DNA from: Apostichopus japonicus
Lineage: Eukaryota; Echinodermata; Holothuroidea; Aspidochirotida; Stichopodidae
Direction: 5' to 3'
DNA: 64,000 nucleotides
Assembly: GCF_037975245.1 (NCBI RefSeq)
Contig: NC_092580.1
Location: forward strand, 25,154,501 to 25,218,500
The notes beneath the pieces are model-generated. The model did no database searches. It was not told where the DNA came from and worked only from the letters and a program-made list of their open reading frames with translations. The first letter of the stretch is position 1. Each line of letters begins with the position of its first letter. The position numbers were made by a program, and so were the translations under genes. Shown piece after piece: positions 49,601 through 62,500 of this stretch.

Positions 49601-52596
49601 TCGATATGGAAGATTAAGATCTTTCGTAAAAGAAAGGTTTAGTAGTCCCAGCATGTAGAACATTTGGAACAGAAATCTTTAGGGTAATCAACTTTCAGTC
49701 CTAACAGCTGAAAGGTCAGGAAAATGCATATTGGTCATTGGCACATATCTTCATTGGTCAGGGTAAAAAGGGACTGAAGTAGAAAGCATTTGTTGGACTA
49801 TGTGAATCTTTGGTTTTATCATATATTAAGAAGAAGTAACTTCTTTTCATCTCTGTTTTAATATACGTTGCAGATCTAGTTGTTCTTTCACATGCCTTCA
49901 ACCCATAAATTCATTATCAAATGTACCTATCCAACCGGGGCTCTTTAAAGGTACATATGGAGGCCATGGTGTTGAGGTCATACAGCTTACCTATGAAGGG
50001 AACAGATTACATGGAACTAAAGTCTCAGTAAGTCCGATGATTTGATTGTCAGTACTTTTACCTCCCATTTTTGTTGAAGGCGGTGGGTCCATTATATACT
50101 GATTACGTCGTAGTTGCTTTTCTCTCGATGTTTATAAGTGAATGTTGTGAGATGTCGTATTACATGGGAAATGAAAATTGTTCTCATGTTACATGTGACT
50201 TAAAGATATCGCATTAGAAAATAAACAGTTAGGAAGAAAATATTTTGTATGACAGTCAACATTGTAATATGTCTCAATGATTGTAGCATGTTTCTTTAGT
50301 TGAGTGAAATAGTAAAGACAGATATTGGAATTTTAAGTTACCATTGTACTGTAATGTCAAGTGAAGAACTATGGTCATTGTTATGTAGTCAAACAGTATT
50401 TTACATAGACCTCAGGTGTAAGAAATTAAGAAAAGAAACAGGCTGCTAGACTTCCAGTCAGCTGTAAAAGTAAAGTATGCAGATACTACAAGGTATGGAG
50501 CATGTTGGGGTAGGGGCTTGCGGTGATACAGATCTAAGGATTATGCTTTTCCTTTAAGGGTGACCCAAATGTGCCTGCAGGTAAAAGGAGCATTATCGTT
50601 CATTTGGATGAACCCCTGGTTTTGAACAGAGAGCAACAAAGAGACTTGAATTCAATTAAACAATTGCAAAATGAGGGCTGTTCTCTACCAGAGGGCCAGG
50701 AAGCTCCTGCAAGACAACCATTCTCTATTCCATTTGGTATTGAAGATAGAGGATTTGTACAACTATGTGAACAGAAAGATATACCCACCGACTTTTGTAG
50801 AGCAAGGTAAAGTGATTTGTTTGTTTGTCTTCCATTTACTTAAAGATGATTGTGACAAGAGTATAACTTATAAAAGCCAAAAACTTATAAAGTTTTTTAA
50901 GCACCTTGTACTGCAAGACCAATTGGAAGGACTGAAGAATGAAACAAAAGAAAAACTCAACAATAGATATTGCAATATATGTTTTATATTTGATAAGCTG
51001 TTACCTCACATGAAGTACAGCCATTCTTAAATTAAAGCCATGCTTTCTTACGCTTTCGAAAATCTGCAGAAATGCAATAAAAAGTAGATAAAATTAACAT
51101 GCTTTTGCAAGGCTTTGGAAAATTCTGTAGGAATAATATAAAGCGCAATCAACAGTAAATAATGAAGTAAAAGGTATGTCTTTGATAAGCTGTTACTTTA
51201 AATGAAGTATAGACAATCTTAACCCCACGTTTTGAGGCTGTTACCAGAAATCTGCACAGCTGTACAGTCATGCAATCAGAAAAGTAAATAAGAACATTCT
51301 ACATATTCAAGACATTGAAAAAAAAAAATGAAAGAAAACTGCACACAATCAACAGATAATAATGAAATATGAGTTCAGTATATATATTAATTCAAAAATG
51401 TTCAAATGAAGTAAAGCCAATCATTTTTAAATCCATGCTCTTACACTTCAAAACTCCACCCCTCCAATTCAGCAAATAGGCCATGACAAAATGTAGAGTC
51501 CTTTTTGTTCGACATCACATACAATATTGTTTACTAAAATTGAAGAAATAACAACAAAAAGTTTCAAGTTGTGGTATAATCATAACAGCTGTGTGCAACA
51601 GTACAGTTTTGAAGGAAAGTTCTGGTCATGCCAGTTAATTCATCTTATCTATAAATGTAGTTTCAAATCTTATCTGATTTCAGAAGAGCAAAAGTGCATA
51701 TGATCTGATGGGGCTGTTTATGTTGGAATGCTGTTAAAGCTGCTTCAACATCTTGGGTTTATAGTTTTCACTCAAATGTACAAAAAATGAACTGACCCAC
51801 ATTTATTACATAGTACCTGAAAGTTTGTTGAAGCCTTAGAAAACTTGTTGGCACAGGCATTTGTGGGATAATATAGCAAAAATTCAGTATTTGAAAGTAT
51901 ATGTGAAACAGCAAAAGAAACCTGGGTTTTGAGTGCTATTCTGTTTTACAAAGTTCACAAGCTATCGACATCATGCATTATATAACAGAAGATATGTGGC
52001 ATATTTAAACAATTCTTCATCTTGGGTTGGTTTTGACAGGTTTTACTTTGCTAGAGGTACATTTCTTCACGCATGGTTATGTTTCAAGTTCATCTACTAT
52101 AACATTTTCATATGCAATTTTTGATTTTAATGAATGTAAATGATTCCCAAAATGTATGTGTTCCATACCTTTATGATTTCTCTTGTAATTTATGTATATG
52201 AATTGGCCATTTGAGTCGTCATTTTTTGAGAAATTTCTACCTTTTACGATTTTAATGAAATAAAGCTACTTATTACCTTTCAAGGTACATAATGTTTACT
52301 TGGCTAGTATGCTGGAAACCGTTAACTTAACTTTAGTGAATTCAACTCAAAATGCAACTTTCAGGCATAGCTGAACTACAAACAATGTTGGCTATTCCTG
52401 CAAACATACTTAAATACTGTCTCCTTTTCTTTTTCTACTTAGGTATTTTGGGACCGGTCTTATAGCTATGCATGGCTTTAGAAACTCATCCAGGACTGAC
52501 TGTCATTTGGTAATATTCGATGAAGATGTTTTTGCATTCCTTTGGATGGAACTGGGCTCACTTAGTGTTTACAGTCGTGCAGATGATTTTTTATAA
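43635..52596 (+). CDS. FBXO31: FBXO31-like F-box only protein (complete, nine exons)
   Basis: Exons 43635-43782, 46133-46192, 46602-46678, 47678-47848, 48424-48498, 48661-48770, 49874-50027, 50559-50806, 52443-52596; all GT-AG, phases agree, 398 codons plus TAA. FBXO31 is the substrate receptor of an SCF (SKP1-CUL1) ubiquitin ligase, linked in vertebrates to cyclin D1 turnover after DNA damage. The F-box is at residues 3-45 (SLPLEVLVQVLSYLTPTDIV). The family body is clear: LGLWQMQIEHYGGLLSV in exon 3, LFKGTYGGHGVEVIQLTYEG in exon 7, GDPNVPAGKRSIIVHLDEPL in exon 8, and RYFGTGLIAMHGF, LVIFDEDVFAFLWMEL and LSVYSR in exon 9. Human FBXO31 is longer (about 540 residues, from memory), chiefly by an N-terminal extension and an insert after the LDEP block; here both are short. 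The frame opens upstream from a TTG, but the ATG beginning MSFSSLP starts just before the F-box. Confidence 0.95.
43973..44161. mobile_element. Small MITE-like element (189 bp) with telomere-like core
   Basis: The ends CGTGGTTATTCTTACGACTA and TAGTCGTAAAAATAGCCACG are inverted with two mismatches. The centre (44085-44126) has degenerate CCTAACCCTAAAC units like telomere repeats. Parts recur just outside (ATTCTTACGACTAG at about 44197). No clear target duplication. In FBXO31 intron 1. Confidence 0.55.
46881..47330 (+). mobile_element. tRNA-derived SINE in FBXO31 intron 3
   Basis: The head has pol III promoter parts, A box GGTCAAGTGGTTAAGGCAG and B box GGTTCGAGTCC, spaced as in a class II (Ser/Leu-type) tRNA. 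It is followed by a non-tRNA body (GTTCTTGGGCAGGGCACTTT, CACCCAGGTGTACAAATGGG) that resembles the central domain of widespread invertebrate SINEs. The end is a TTATTATTATTTTTTTT tail. A true tRNA gene is ruled out by the missing 3' acceptor pairing. Confidence 0.75.
49188..49262. repeat. Short interspersed repeat fragment
   Basis: ATTTATATAGCGCTAAATCA then TTTCAAAGTGCTTCACAAAA followed by A-rich sequence, a motif pair seen in many marine invertebrate interspersed repeats. In FBXO31 intron 6. Confidence 0.45.
50988..51230. repeat. Diverged ~193-bp duplication in FBXO31 intron 8
   Basis: TTTGATAAGCTGTTACCTCA (50988) recurs as TTTGATAAGCTGTTACTTTA (51181), each followed by a TGAAGTA(C/T)AG block. 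Flanking sequence is similar but heavily mutated. Confidence 0.6.
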
Positions 52597-53533
52597 CCAG
52601 TTCATTTTTTTAAAATTTTGGCAGTTACTGCAATTTATTTTGTGGTACCTCTCTCAGAGGAACCTTCATGAACTGGCTATGCAATAACGTGTTCAGCAGA
52701 CCTACTGAATAGTATCTTCATGGATTACTCAGTATCAGACTGCTTAATTTTTCAACACACTATCCCATATATACTGTAGAGGATAATGTGTACTTAAAAT
52801 GTCAGTACGTCTTACTACTATTTATTTCTACTATTTATTTATTAATAGTGACATATACAACATTCATTGCTCCAGAGATGAGTTTACAGAGAATATTGGT
52901 AACACAGTACATATTTGCAGCAATTATATGTAAATATCAACAGCTTTGTTAATTTGGTAATAGTTTTGATACAATCGTGGGCCAAATTATGGTATTGTGA
53001 ACTTAAATGATATTATTGCAACCTTTATAAGATGATGGGCAGAGATGTGAGTGTTTGTATCATTCATATGTGATAGTGTTCAGAAACTCATCAAAATATG
53101 GTAAACATTGTCTTTACATCAGTAACCATAGATATAAATAACATGCCAACATTAACGGTCAGTTCAATGATACACATAATGTACATATTAATTGAATCAT
53201 TTGTAGAAAACATAAAGATCTGCTTTGAAGAAAGATGCAGCACTAAGGTCAGGCATATGACAGACTATCTAAAAGTTTGTCAAATTGCTGATAGCTTAAA
53301 GACACCAGATATACACAGTTATTGAATACTTGTCTTCATACATGTTGACCTGTTGCTTGTCAGTGCGCATGTCACAAAATATTGGAAGAGAGGTATCATT
53401 ATCTTAATCCTGTTTTTACTCCCAGCTGCACCTATGCAAAATAAATATTATGGCAGTTGCACATAATCAGAATAGTACTATCGAAGATGAGCCTCTGAAC
53501 TTTACTAGGGGTTGATTTTGTCATTAGCTCCAT
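52597..53533. other. FBXO31 3' UTR and convergent intergenic gap
   Basis: No coding exon seen. AATAAA at 53440-53445 is a plausible FBXO31 poly(A) signal; it lies only about 90 bp from the stop codon of the convergent micro-exon gene. Confidence 0.5.
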
Positions 53534-56500
53534 TTAAGTGTTCTTTCCAGCACAGATTTTAAGGGCATCCGCCAATTCGTCTTTTGTAATCTGCAAAATG
53601 GATGTAGAACAAATGTAAAAACTATCCAAAAATAGTTCTGTTATTGTGCAAACGTAAACCAAAGTTTAGCGTTACGGGCATGGAAGTGAGATTTTGCAGT
53701 GGAATATTTTCACATAGTACTTATCTGGATGCAGAATTTTTAAAGTACATGTGAAGTTACCTTTCCCTTTTTCTTGATACTGGTAAGGCTTTTCTTGTAT
53801 GTGGACTCACTCATCTGAAAGAAATATAACTGGAATGAAACTTCTATATGAACGTTTCTAATTAATATAGAAATGCAGTGTAATCAATGTATGATTCTAT
53901 ATGCAATAGTCCAGTATTTCGTTTGAAACACGAATCAACTGGCTCTTAATATCAGTGAGCATACTGCAATAAAGATGCCTTGAAAATTTTATGGAGTATA
54001 AAGTGACATTTTTTTCCCCTTCAGCCTACAACCGTGAAAGGGGGCAACTATTGCAGAATTACTTAAAAACATTGCTGTGGGTTATTGCCTCATATACTCC
54101 CTTACCTCACATGAGAAAGTCACAGATAAATGTACGGATCTTCATAGCAAGTCAAAGGGAGACCTTAATGATACCCCTATGGCTCTGTGTTTATATGGTC
54201 TCAAAATACCAATACTGAGGCTTTATTTCATTACATCCACAAGAACGTCTCTACGACTAGGTTTTTTCCGAGGGCTACAGTTAATATGGAACCCATCACA
54301 TGAGAGTAGTTAATAGATTCGTTCATAACTTATCGACAGGATTTTTTATGAATGGTTCGTTTTATTGGAGTGTAAAGGAAACATTTACTTTAGTTCGGAC
54401 AATTAATTAAACAATGAGAGAGTAGCAGTTAAATTGATTTGCAAACAAGTAAATCTAAACAAAATACCAGTGATGCATGAAAGCACTCTGCCAGCAGATC
54501 CATCGTATTCACTTTATCTAGCTGTAGAGAGAACAGAAATGCATTCGATTAGTTTTTTGGCAAATCTTACAAATAGGGTTGGGGCGGGGGGGGGGTGGGG
54601 GTTGCTCTAAGAAGAAGCCGGAAAGTTGTATACATAGCAAATTCTAATCCCTTCTGAAAGTAATGCATTTGTGATCTCAGAAAGGAACGCGGATAAAAGA
54701 ATGAAGTCGAAACACTTGCCCATTAATTCTCTATACAGCCAGTCTGACATACAATTTGAACCGTATAGGTTGTAATTTTCTTAGAAGTAATTATACGTTT
54801 TTGCAGTGGTAAAATTCAGCAGTTCAGACATTTGAAATCCTTCCGTTTTTCTAATATTTTATTTGTGCACTAGTAAAAGCCTCCAAAGTCAGTAATAAAA
54901 AAAGTAGAATATGTTGAACTCTTACCCATCTTTGGTTTATCAAACACTCGGAAATATCTTCTAAATCTGTTTCGTTGATCTGTTGTTATGGTGGTAATAA
55001 AATATTCAGTTTCGTTGGCACAACTTTTGTTAGTTAAAGTCATTACTTGAATTTTTCGCATCACATGCAGTTGGGTAAATTGTAAAGGGATATCTGTTTA
55101 CAGCAAGAATACTTTATCATACTTTGTGATCACTCATTTTAACGTCAATTTACGTTCACACTCTGATAGAATTTTATGTCAATATCAATTTTATACGAGC
55201 AACCAAATATACCCAGCGTTAAATTAGCTGAAACCGAGCGAACTACCAAATAGGATTGGTTACTGCAGAGGAATGAAGTTTGATGGAGACAACAATTATA
55301 TATATAAATAAGTTCAAAGAATTGCTAAATTACACACCTGTCCTTTCTGCTTGGAAGCTGTCAAGATTGCAATGCACTCATCTGTTTTCATCTTAGAAAA
55401 TAAGACAATTGTCGAAAAAGTCCAATGTATTGGTTGTATTTGTAATATGCATGTAAAATATGTGCATTGTAACGAGTTTATTGCCAACTCTTTCGATATG
55501 ACACTCACTTGAGTACGTAAAGAAATTTTAGTGCAAGTGGAGATGGGAAAGTATACAAGAAGGGTTATTCACCTCAAACATGCTTTAATTTTATTCGTCA
55601 AAATCGCTAGTGTGACGATTGGCACCTTCTATAAAGAAAGTTCGATCAAATGTAACAGTCAAATTGAATGTAATTGTGTACGTTCAAGTGGCATGTTTTG
55701 TTTCCATGGTAGTTGCGAACGAAAGAAGTTTTCGTAATAAAAGGAATGTAACTTACCCATTTGTTCTGTACATTTAGAAGGAGAACTCGCAGAAACTGTT
55801 TTCGTAAATCCTGTAAAATGTTACAATGTGTATATTGTTCGACAATTAAATTATTTTACATATTCATCGTACGTAAGCAAATTCTTTATAATGAACGAAG
55901 TTGAAGCAGAACTGAAAGTACCTAATGATTTTCGTCGCAAACATTGCAAAAGTTCACGGGGGCTTACTTGTGACATCCAAATAATAAACTTCATATTTAT
56001 ATGACCAATTGAAAACACTTATTGTGTTGTAAGATGAACTATGAACATATGAAAGCCGTGGGCGTTGGAAGATATGATCAATATGCAATTGTTAATGAGA
56101 GGATTGGATTTCTTTTAAATTTCCGAATGTGCAAGAGTAGCATCGAAAAATACAGATATTTACCGGTTTTTTCATCTTATTGATGGCTTGGTCTCTGAAA
56201 ATCACTTGGTTGTCCTGTACAATTAGAGATATATTACTTCGATTATGTAAGACATTTTGAGTATAAGTTGAGTGAGTCACTAAACAATGAGAATAAAGTA
56301 AGATAGGAAGCTTCTGTAATATATTGATTGAACTAAATTTGGCAATTCCTGATAGAGTAGAGTCATGATAATTTATATCTGTATGTGTAACATAGTTTGA
56401 TCCCCGTTCAAGTTCTTCACAAATAATTTGCTCGGAACAAGTTTACAATTCCACGTATTTAATATATTATTGTATAAATGGCAAAGCAAGATCGAAGAAC

Positions 56501-59500
56501 TTACTGCTGCCTTTGTAAGTATTTTCTCAAAGAGGCTACGTAGTGTGTTTTTTTGTTGCACCGTCACCTTTTAAAAAAAGAAAGAAAATAAAACGTATTC
56601 AAATTTTTCCTGCTTACTGTAACAATGTATTATGAATGTATCCGATAGACGTTTCGATCATAAAAGGATCACATGCAGACTACAAACTAAAACAGCTAAA
56701 TGTATGGACCATGCAAGTTAATTAGAACATTTAACAATGTATAAAGTGGAAGTGGGTCAATGGGCAGTGACATCAAATAACAGGAAATAGTCCTCCCGAT
56801 ATTAACACGAAGAGACTAATTGCTATATGACTGCTTTATGCACGTTGTGGTCACTAGCTATAGCTATTATATGATAGAGACGTTCACTGAAGTAATATCA
56901 ATAACGTTCGAAACTACTTACGTCTCCTATAATCCCCTGAATTGCTTGTAGAAAGTACGGATGGTGAATCTATGGAAAGGGTTAGAATGTGATCCAAGAT
57001 TTTGCATACCTCTGGAAAATTGTTATAAAATGTACTTTATATCGTTTGTCTGGAACACCAACTCATGCGAGTTCATACAGTGAAGTATAATCAGTTTGAA
57101 GAACCTTCAAACATAACCTAATATAATATTGTAAAATACCAATTAAATAAATTCAAGAACGAATTAAAATCATGGATTAAAAGTAATCACTTGATCTCGA
57201 TTACTTAATCATTTTACAATGTTGAATGAATAAATGCAGCGATTAAATAATAATTGGTAAATTGCTAACATATGTTGCTGTTTTATATGAAAATTGATAT
57301 TTACTTCAATCGCTACATTGAAGTAATCAACACAACTGGTCAAAGTTACATTTAGATATCATAGAGGTAAACTAACATCAAATCTTACAGAGTGCACTAT
57401 ATTATCAATATAACAAATCTACTGTCCATAAATTGATCCAAACCGACTGCTATCAATATGGGCTGTCCATTATTTTAATACCTAAAGCAGTTTAATTTGC
57501 ATTTTAATGCCGGTGAAGAGTTAGGCCTTTGCTCTCATTTTCAGAGAGGAGTAAGAGTCCAGCATATTTGAGTTGAAGTACAAGTTCCAGTCAACACAAT
57601 GTGGACTTTACTACAATTATGACAACACTTTAATTTTTACTTTGATGTGTTCACTTTCTCTAATACCTTTTCTTTGCCAACTCCTAGGAAACCAATTTGA
57701 CGAAACACTTCATCAACGTTCATCTGTAAAATAATTAATACAAGAACGTGTTATATAAATGAACATATACGTCGTGGATTATAAAAGAAGATCACGAAAG
57801 ATACCTGACAATAACAATGTCAATGCAATAATCGGACAAAACAATGACAAACCATACACGACATTGAAAATAAACAAAATGAAAACTTACAAGATTTTTC
57901 AATATAAACTGGATAACTGTATCAGCTATTTCTACCCCTGGATACTGAAAGGAGAAAAATATGATACACTGTTCCTGTATTTCTGATATCAAAATGCTGC
58001 ATTTACTGTTGCATTAAATAAAGCAAAATCATTAAATGCAAGATTAGCAAATTATTGATATAGTAGAAAGACATTTCGTTAAAATAAACAATTATTTTGT
58101 ACAGGTACTTGGCAAGCCGCCGATTTGAAGAATTAGTTTCATTTGCCAGTCTGCATTATTGAAGAAGTCATTCTACCAAATTTTTGATACGGTTACGGAG
58201 TGCATAGTGACGCTTTACAGCAAATTTGGTGCACAGTTTTCCGCCTGATGTTTAGTAGACACAGTGCCTTGAATGAATAAGAGTCAAAATCTTGAAATCG
58301 TATTACCGAATGTTAGAAAAATTAAATAGCTTACTTTCGACTTGCTAACTTCTTTCAGTGTTGCCAAAATGCCCTTGGCAGTGATCTGTTCACATGGATA
58401 AAAATGAAGTTAGTTATCAGATTAAACAGTTATATTTCATTATGGAAAGGAAAACCCAGTAAACATAATAACAACGATGGTAGTTGGCAGTACAGAGTGG
58501 ATTGTCGCAAAGATCCGAAATTGACATTTATTGTGAATGTCATATTTCCTTAGTATCGAAATTAAGTTGACCCTATTTTACTTTGATCGGAACTTCACTA
58601 CTTAAAAGTATTCGCTGTCCGCATCAGAAAACATACACATTTAAAATGGAGCTGAATCAATTGTTGTCATTATACAGTCATAAGAATGTATTGGATCCGA
58701 TTTATGAAATCAGAACTCAGTAGCTACTTGCTATATGAAAAGTTGTACCAAAGGGATAACACCAACCTTCTTCTCATCGAGGAGGAACTTTGTACCTGCA
58801 ACGAACTCTTCTACAGTTATCTGCGTAATATAATTCAAAGTAGGACGTTTTAATAACTGTTTTAGTGATGAGAAAAGGAAATATATATTGAAAGTAAGAC
58901 TATTTGAAAGCATCGGAATATAATACATTTGATTATCATTGTAATACGAAATATTTATTGACGCTTTCATGTTTGTTTTAATTTGGTTATAACAACATAG
59001 CCTATCGATGTTTATTAGATTATTACTAGTATGTGTTACTACAAGTAACAATGACAACAACAGAATTTAATGTTAATTTTAGCTGAAGTAATAACGTTTG
59101 AACAATCTTCATAAAGCAAAGCAAAACATGGTTATCATTTTATGATTAACAAATTCTGCCTTCAAATGTGACCAATTCAGACGAGACCAAAGTTATACAC
59201 AGAGGCAAACATTGCTTACTTCATGTCAATATTTGTTCACCAAATAAAATAAAGAGAGTGCCCAATATATTTTAAATCACTTATTTGATACTAACTTGAT
59301 GCAGTGAAAATATTTCTGCCAGAAGTGAGAGAGATGTTTCGGGGGGCAGCTGCATAAAAACAAAGAACAAAAGATGGTTTTATGTGGCAAAGAAAAGTTA
59401 AGTTTGAGACCACGATGGGTTCCCTGAAATGCCCAAGCTTGAACACCTTTATAGGAAATGTTGCGCTGCATTTAATATAAAGAACCTGATGTAAAAATAA

Positions 59501-62500
59501 ATAACTTCAAGAAGCCATTTTTTAACATGTTGGATTAAATATATGTGCAATAAATTAATAAATTTATGTGCAATGCCCTGAAAGTTTACAATAGTTCGAA
59601 AGTTGAGTTCTCACTTATTTAAAAGTAAAAATCATACTTGAATGAAATATAATTGATCTGAGATGAATGTCTCTTACTTTCTTCACAGCGAGTCTGATCG
59701 CCTTTGTTCTGTCAAAAATAGTAAACTGTAGGCCAAAATCAAATCAACAGTAATATATTTGTGTTAATGAAGGAGAAATCATAGGAGAAGCGAGAATAAC
59801 GGAAAGCTCATAATTGGTTTGGATTTCAAATAAGATACAAATGTGTAGATTTCAACGCCAATTTACTTCAATTCAAAAAAGAGAATTCAAAACTGAAATT
59901 TATCCTTTACTGACCAAATCACTCTCTTCACATTCAGCGAGAAACTTCGTAACGGCAATCAATTGCTATAAATGCAGAAATGAAAACACGGTTAGATGTG
60001 ATTTTAATTTTAATGGGGAGATTTAATAATTTTTAATTGTGTAGCACTGTCCACTATATGACAGACTTAATCAACTTGAAGAACAAGTTTTTGACAAGCG
60101 ATGTCAACTATTGCCAAATCCTGGTGAAATTTAAGTTACTCTTTTATGCAAACCTTTTCTGCAATGTCTTCTTTGTCGATATATTCTTCCATATAATTTG
60201 AGGGCGATTCCTATGAAAGTTATAAAGGACAGGCAAAATATGAATTAGTTTTTCATCAAGTAAATAGTTTCAGTTTCACATATATTATGTTAAACATAAA
60301 ATGTTGCAATTGTTTTCTGCCTCAATGAGATTAATCGATCAACTTGCAATTTAAACATCAGTATCAGTGCATAAGATAACATAAATTGGACAGCAACGGT
60401 TCACAGACCATATGTTAACAAAGAGACGGGCTGTAATCTACGTAAATGAAGTAGGTACTTTAATGATTAAAATAACATCAACACCATCCTAAGTAGGCAA
60501 CTTTTATGTGAACTATTTGTATGATCAGTCAGTCGGACGTAAGTATAAAGTATAACTTACCTTGTACTTTTTGTGGAATTTCTTTAAAACCTCCTGAAAC
60601 TTGTCGTTTGTACCCTGTTAGAAAAGAAAGGCCGACACAGTGAAGATTAGCTCCATCTACGTATCTACTATTAATTAAATGTACTTTGGAATAGCGATAT
60701 GTCAAATATTGAACATTCGCCAGACCCATGTGACCTACGCTATATATGTTCATGAAGTACTTGATTGAATATTTTGTCTTCAAACTGTTCCTAGAACATA
60801 GTTATGCCAATAAGTGATAATGTAGTGCTGACTTATGGCAATTAACTTACCTTGTCTGAAGTTATCTCGGTACAAAGTGCTTTGAATGCCTCTCTAAAGT
60901 CGATCTATTATAGAAGAGAATCGTTATAGTTGATAGGTGCAGAAGAAGGAAAACCAACAAACACACACATGAAATACGATGTCATGCAATGAAAATCATT
61001 GTTCTTATCATAAGATTCGTTGCCATAATATCCCGGGTTGTAATGAAAACATAACGATAAAACATACTAACCTTTTTCTTTTCTTCCTGTTGTTCAATTT
61101 GCTTTGAATATATTTCATTCGATATCTAAATAGACAAGGCAATACAATTGTTAAGCTTTCTTGCACTCTGTTCCATTCATTTTTGCAATTGCCAATATGT
61201 AAAAACACCAGTGTATGTAATTAGTCTAATTAGTTAATATCTAACACAGTAAATATTATTTGACAGTTTATATCAGATTAAGAACAGTACACAACTCACC
61301 AGGTTTGCATCCACACACTTCTTAAGTTCCGTGTTGTATTCAGTAATATCGAGCTAAAGGGAATCATAGAAATGAAACAATTCTCGATATATGCGAGTTA
61401 AGTCATCTTATTAGTGCTGATTAGTTCTTCATATTGAGGTACAACAAATTGAACGGCTCTATATAAATTTGGGGTGTGCACTGTTTACACATCAGATGAT
61501 AGCCGAACAATTGTCCCTGGATTAAGTTTGCAGAATAATACTGCATGAGTTTGGTCTATTGTAAAGTGATAGTAATAATTTTAGTTCTTTGTATCGCTTT
61601 GTAAACTTTATGACTCCCTTGAACGTAAGTGTTAACAATTGATTCCAGGAAGAGTAACTCTGAAATGAATCAAACGCCAGTGTCGTAGAACGTGTTTCAA
61701 CCTATAAATATCTCGGATATTCGATAAGCGACTTGCTTGGTATTTGAGTATGGAGGAGAAAAGACAATTTCCGATTACATAACTTCCGTAAACTAAAAAC
61801 TCAAATATATGTTATATTGATAGACATATCTTCACTATGTTTTGTAAGTCTGTGGTTGATTCCATTTTGCTGTCTGTTGGGGTACACACGTGGGCAGTGC
61901 ATGGTATGAAAAGTATTGAGACTGATTTATTCAACAAGTTCATCAAGGAATTGATTTTTTTCTTTTCTACGAGTCAATACATATATGGACAACTTTTTTT
62001 AAATCATGATCAAGTAAAAATCCCTCGCAGTGGCCGAATGATACTACAGCGGTGTAGTAAGAATATTAATGATTCCGTTTAATTATTCGATTTTCGGTAC
62101 TAAATTTCTTTTCATTTTTTTTTTCAATGAGTTGCTTAAACTTCTTTCCTTTTGTATCATAGCCAGGTTAATTGTGTTTACTCATACCTCTATTCTTGTT
62201 GCGCGCATGTACAAAACGTTAAAAATTACGCTGAAACATTATGAGTTATTATGAACCTGCAAGAAAGTATGATTACGTCACAGCGCAGCAATAATACCCG
62301 CCCGTATCACCTTTAAAAAGAAACTATAGCAACACCATACCTTTGCCTTTTGTAACAAGTCCTCCAAAAAGGTACAAAGTGCTTCTTCAGTCATCTACAA
62401 GAATGTTTATAAACAAACAGTGGTTACGTATGAAAGATGACATACGTATATCAAAAATAAACTTTAACTACATGAAAACATTCCTCATTTTGAATAAAAT

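Noticed and set aside
50671-51030. 119-codon ORF
   Set aside because: Out-of-frame reading of FBXO31 exon 8 running past its donor into the intron.
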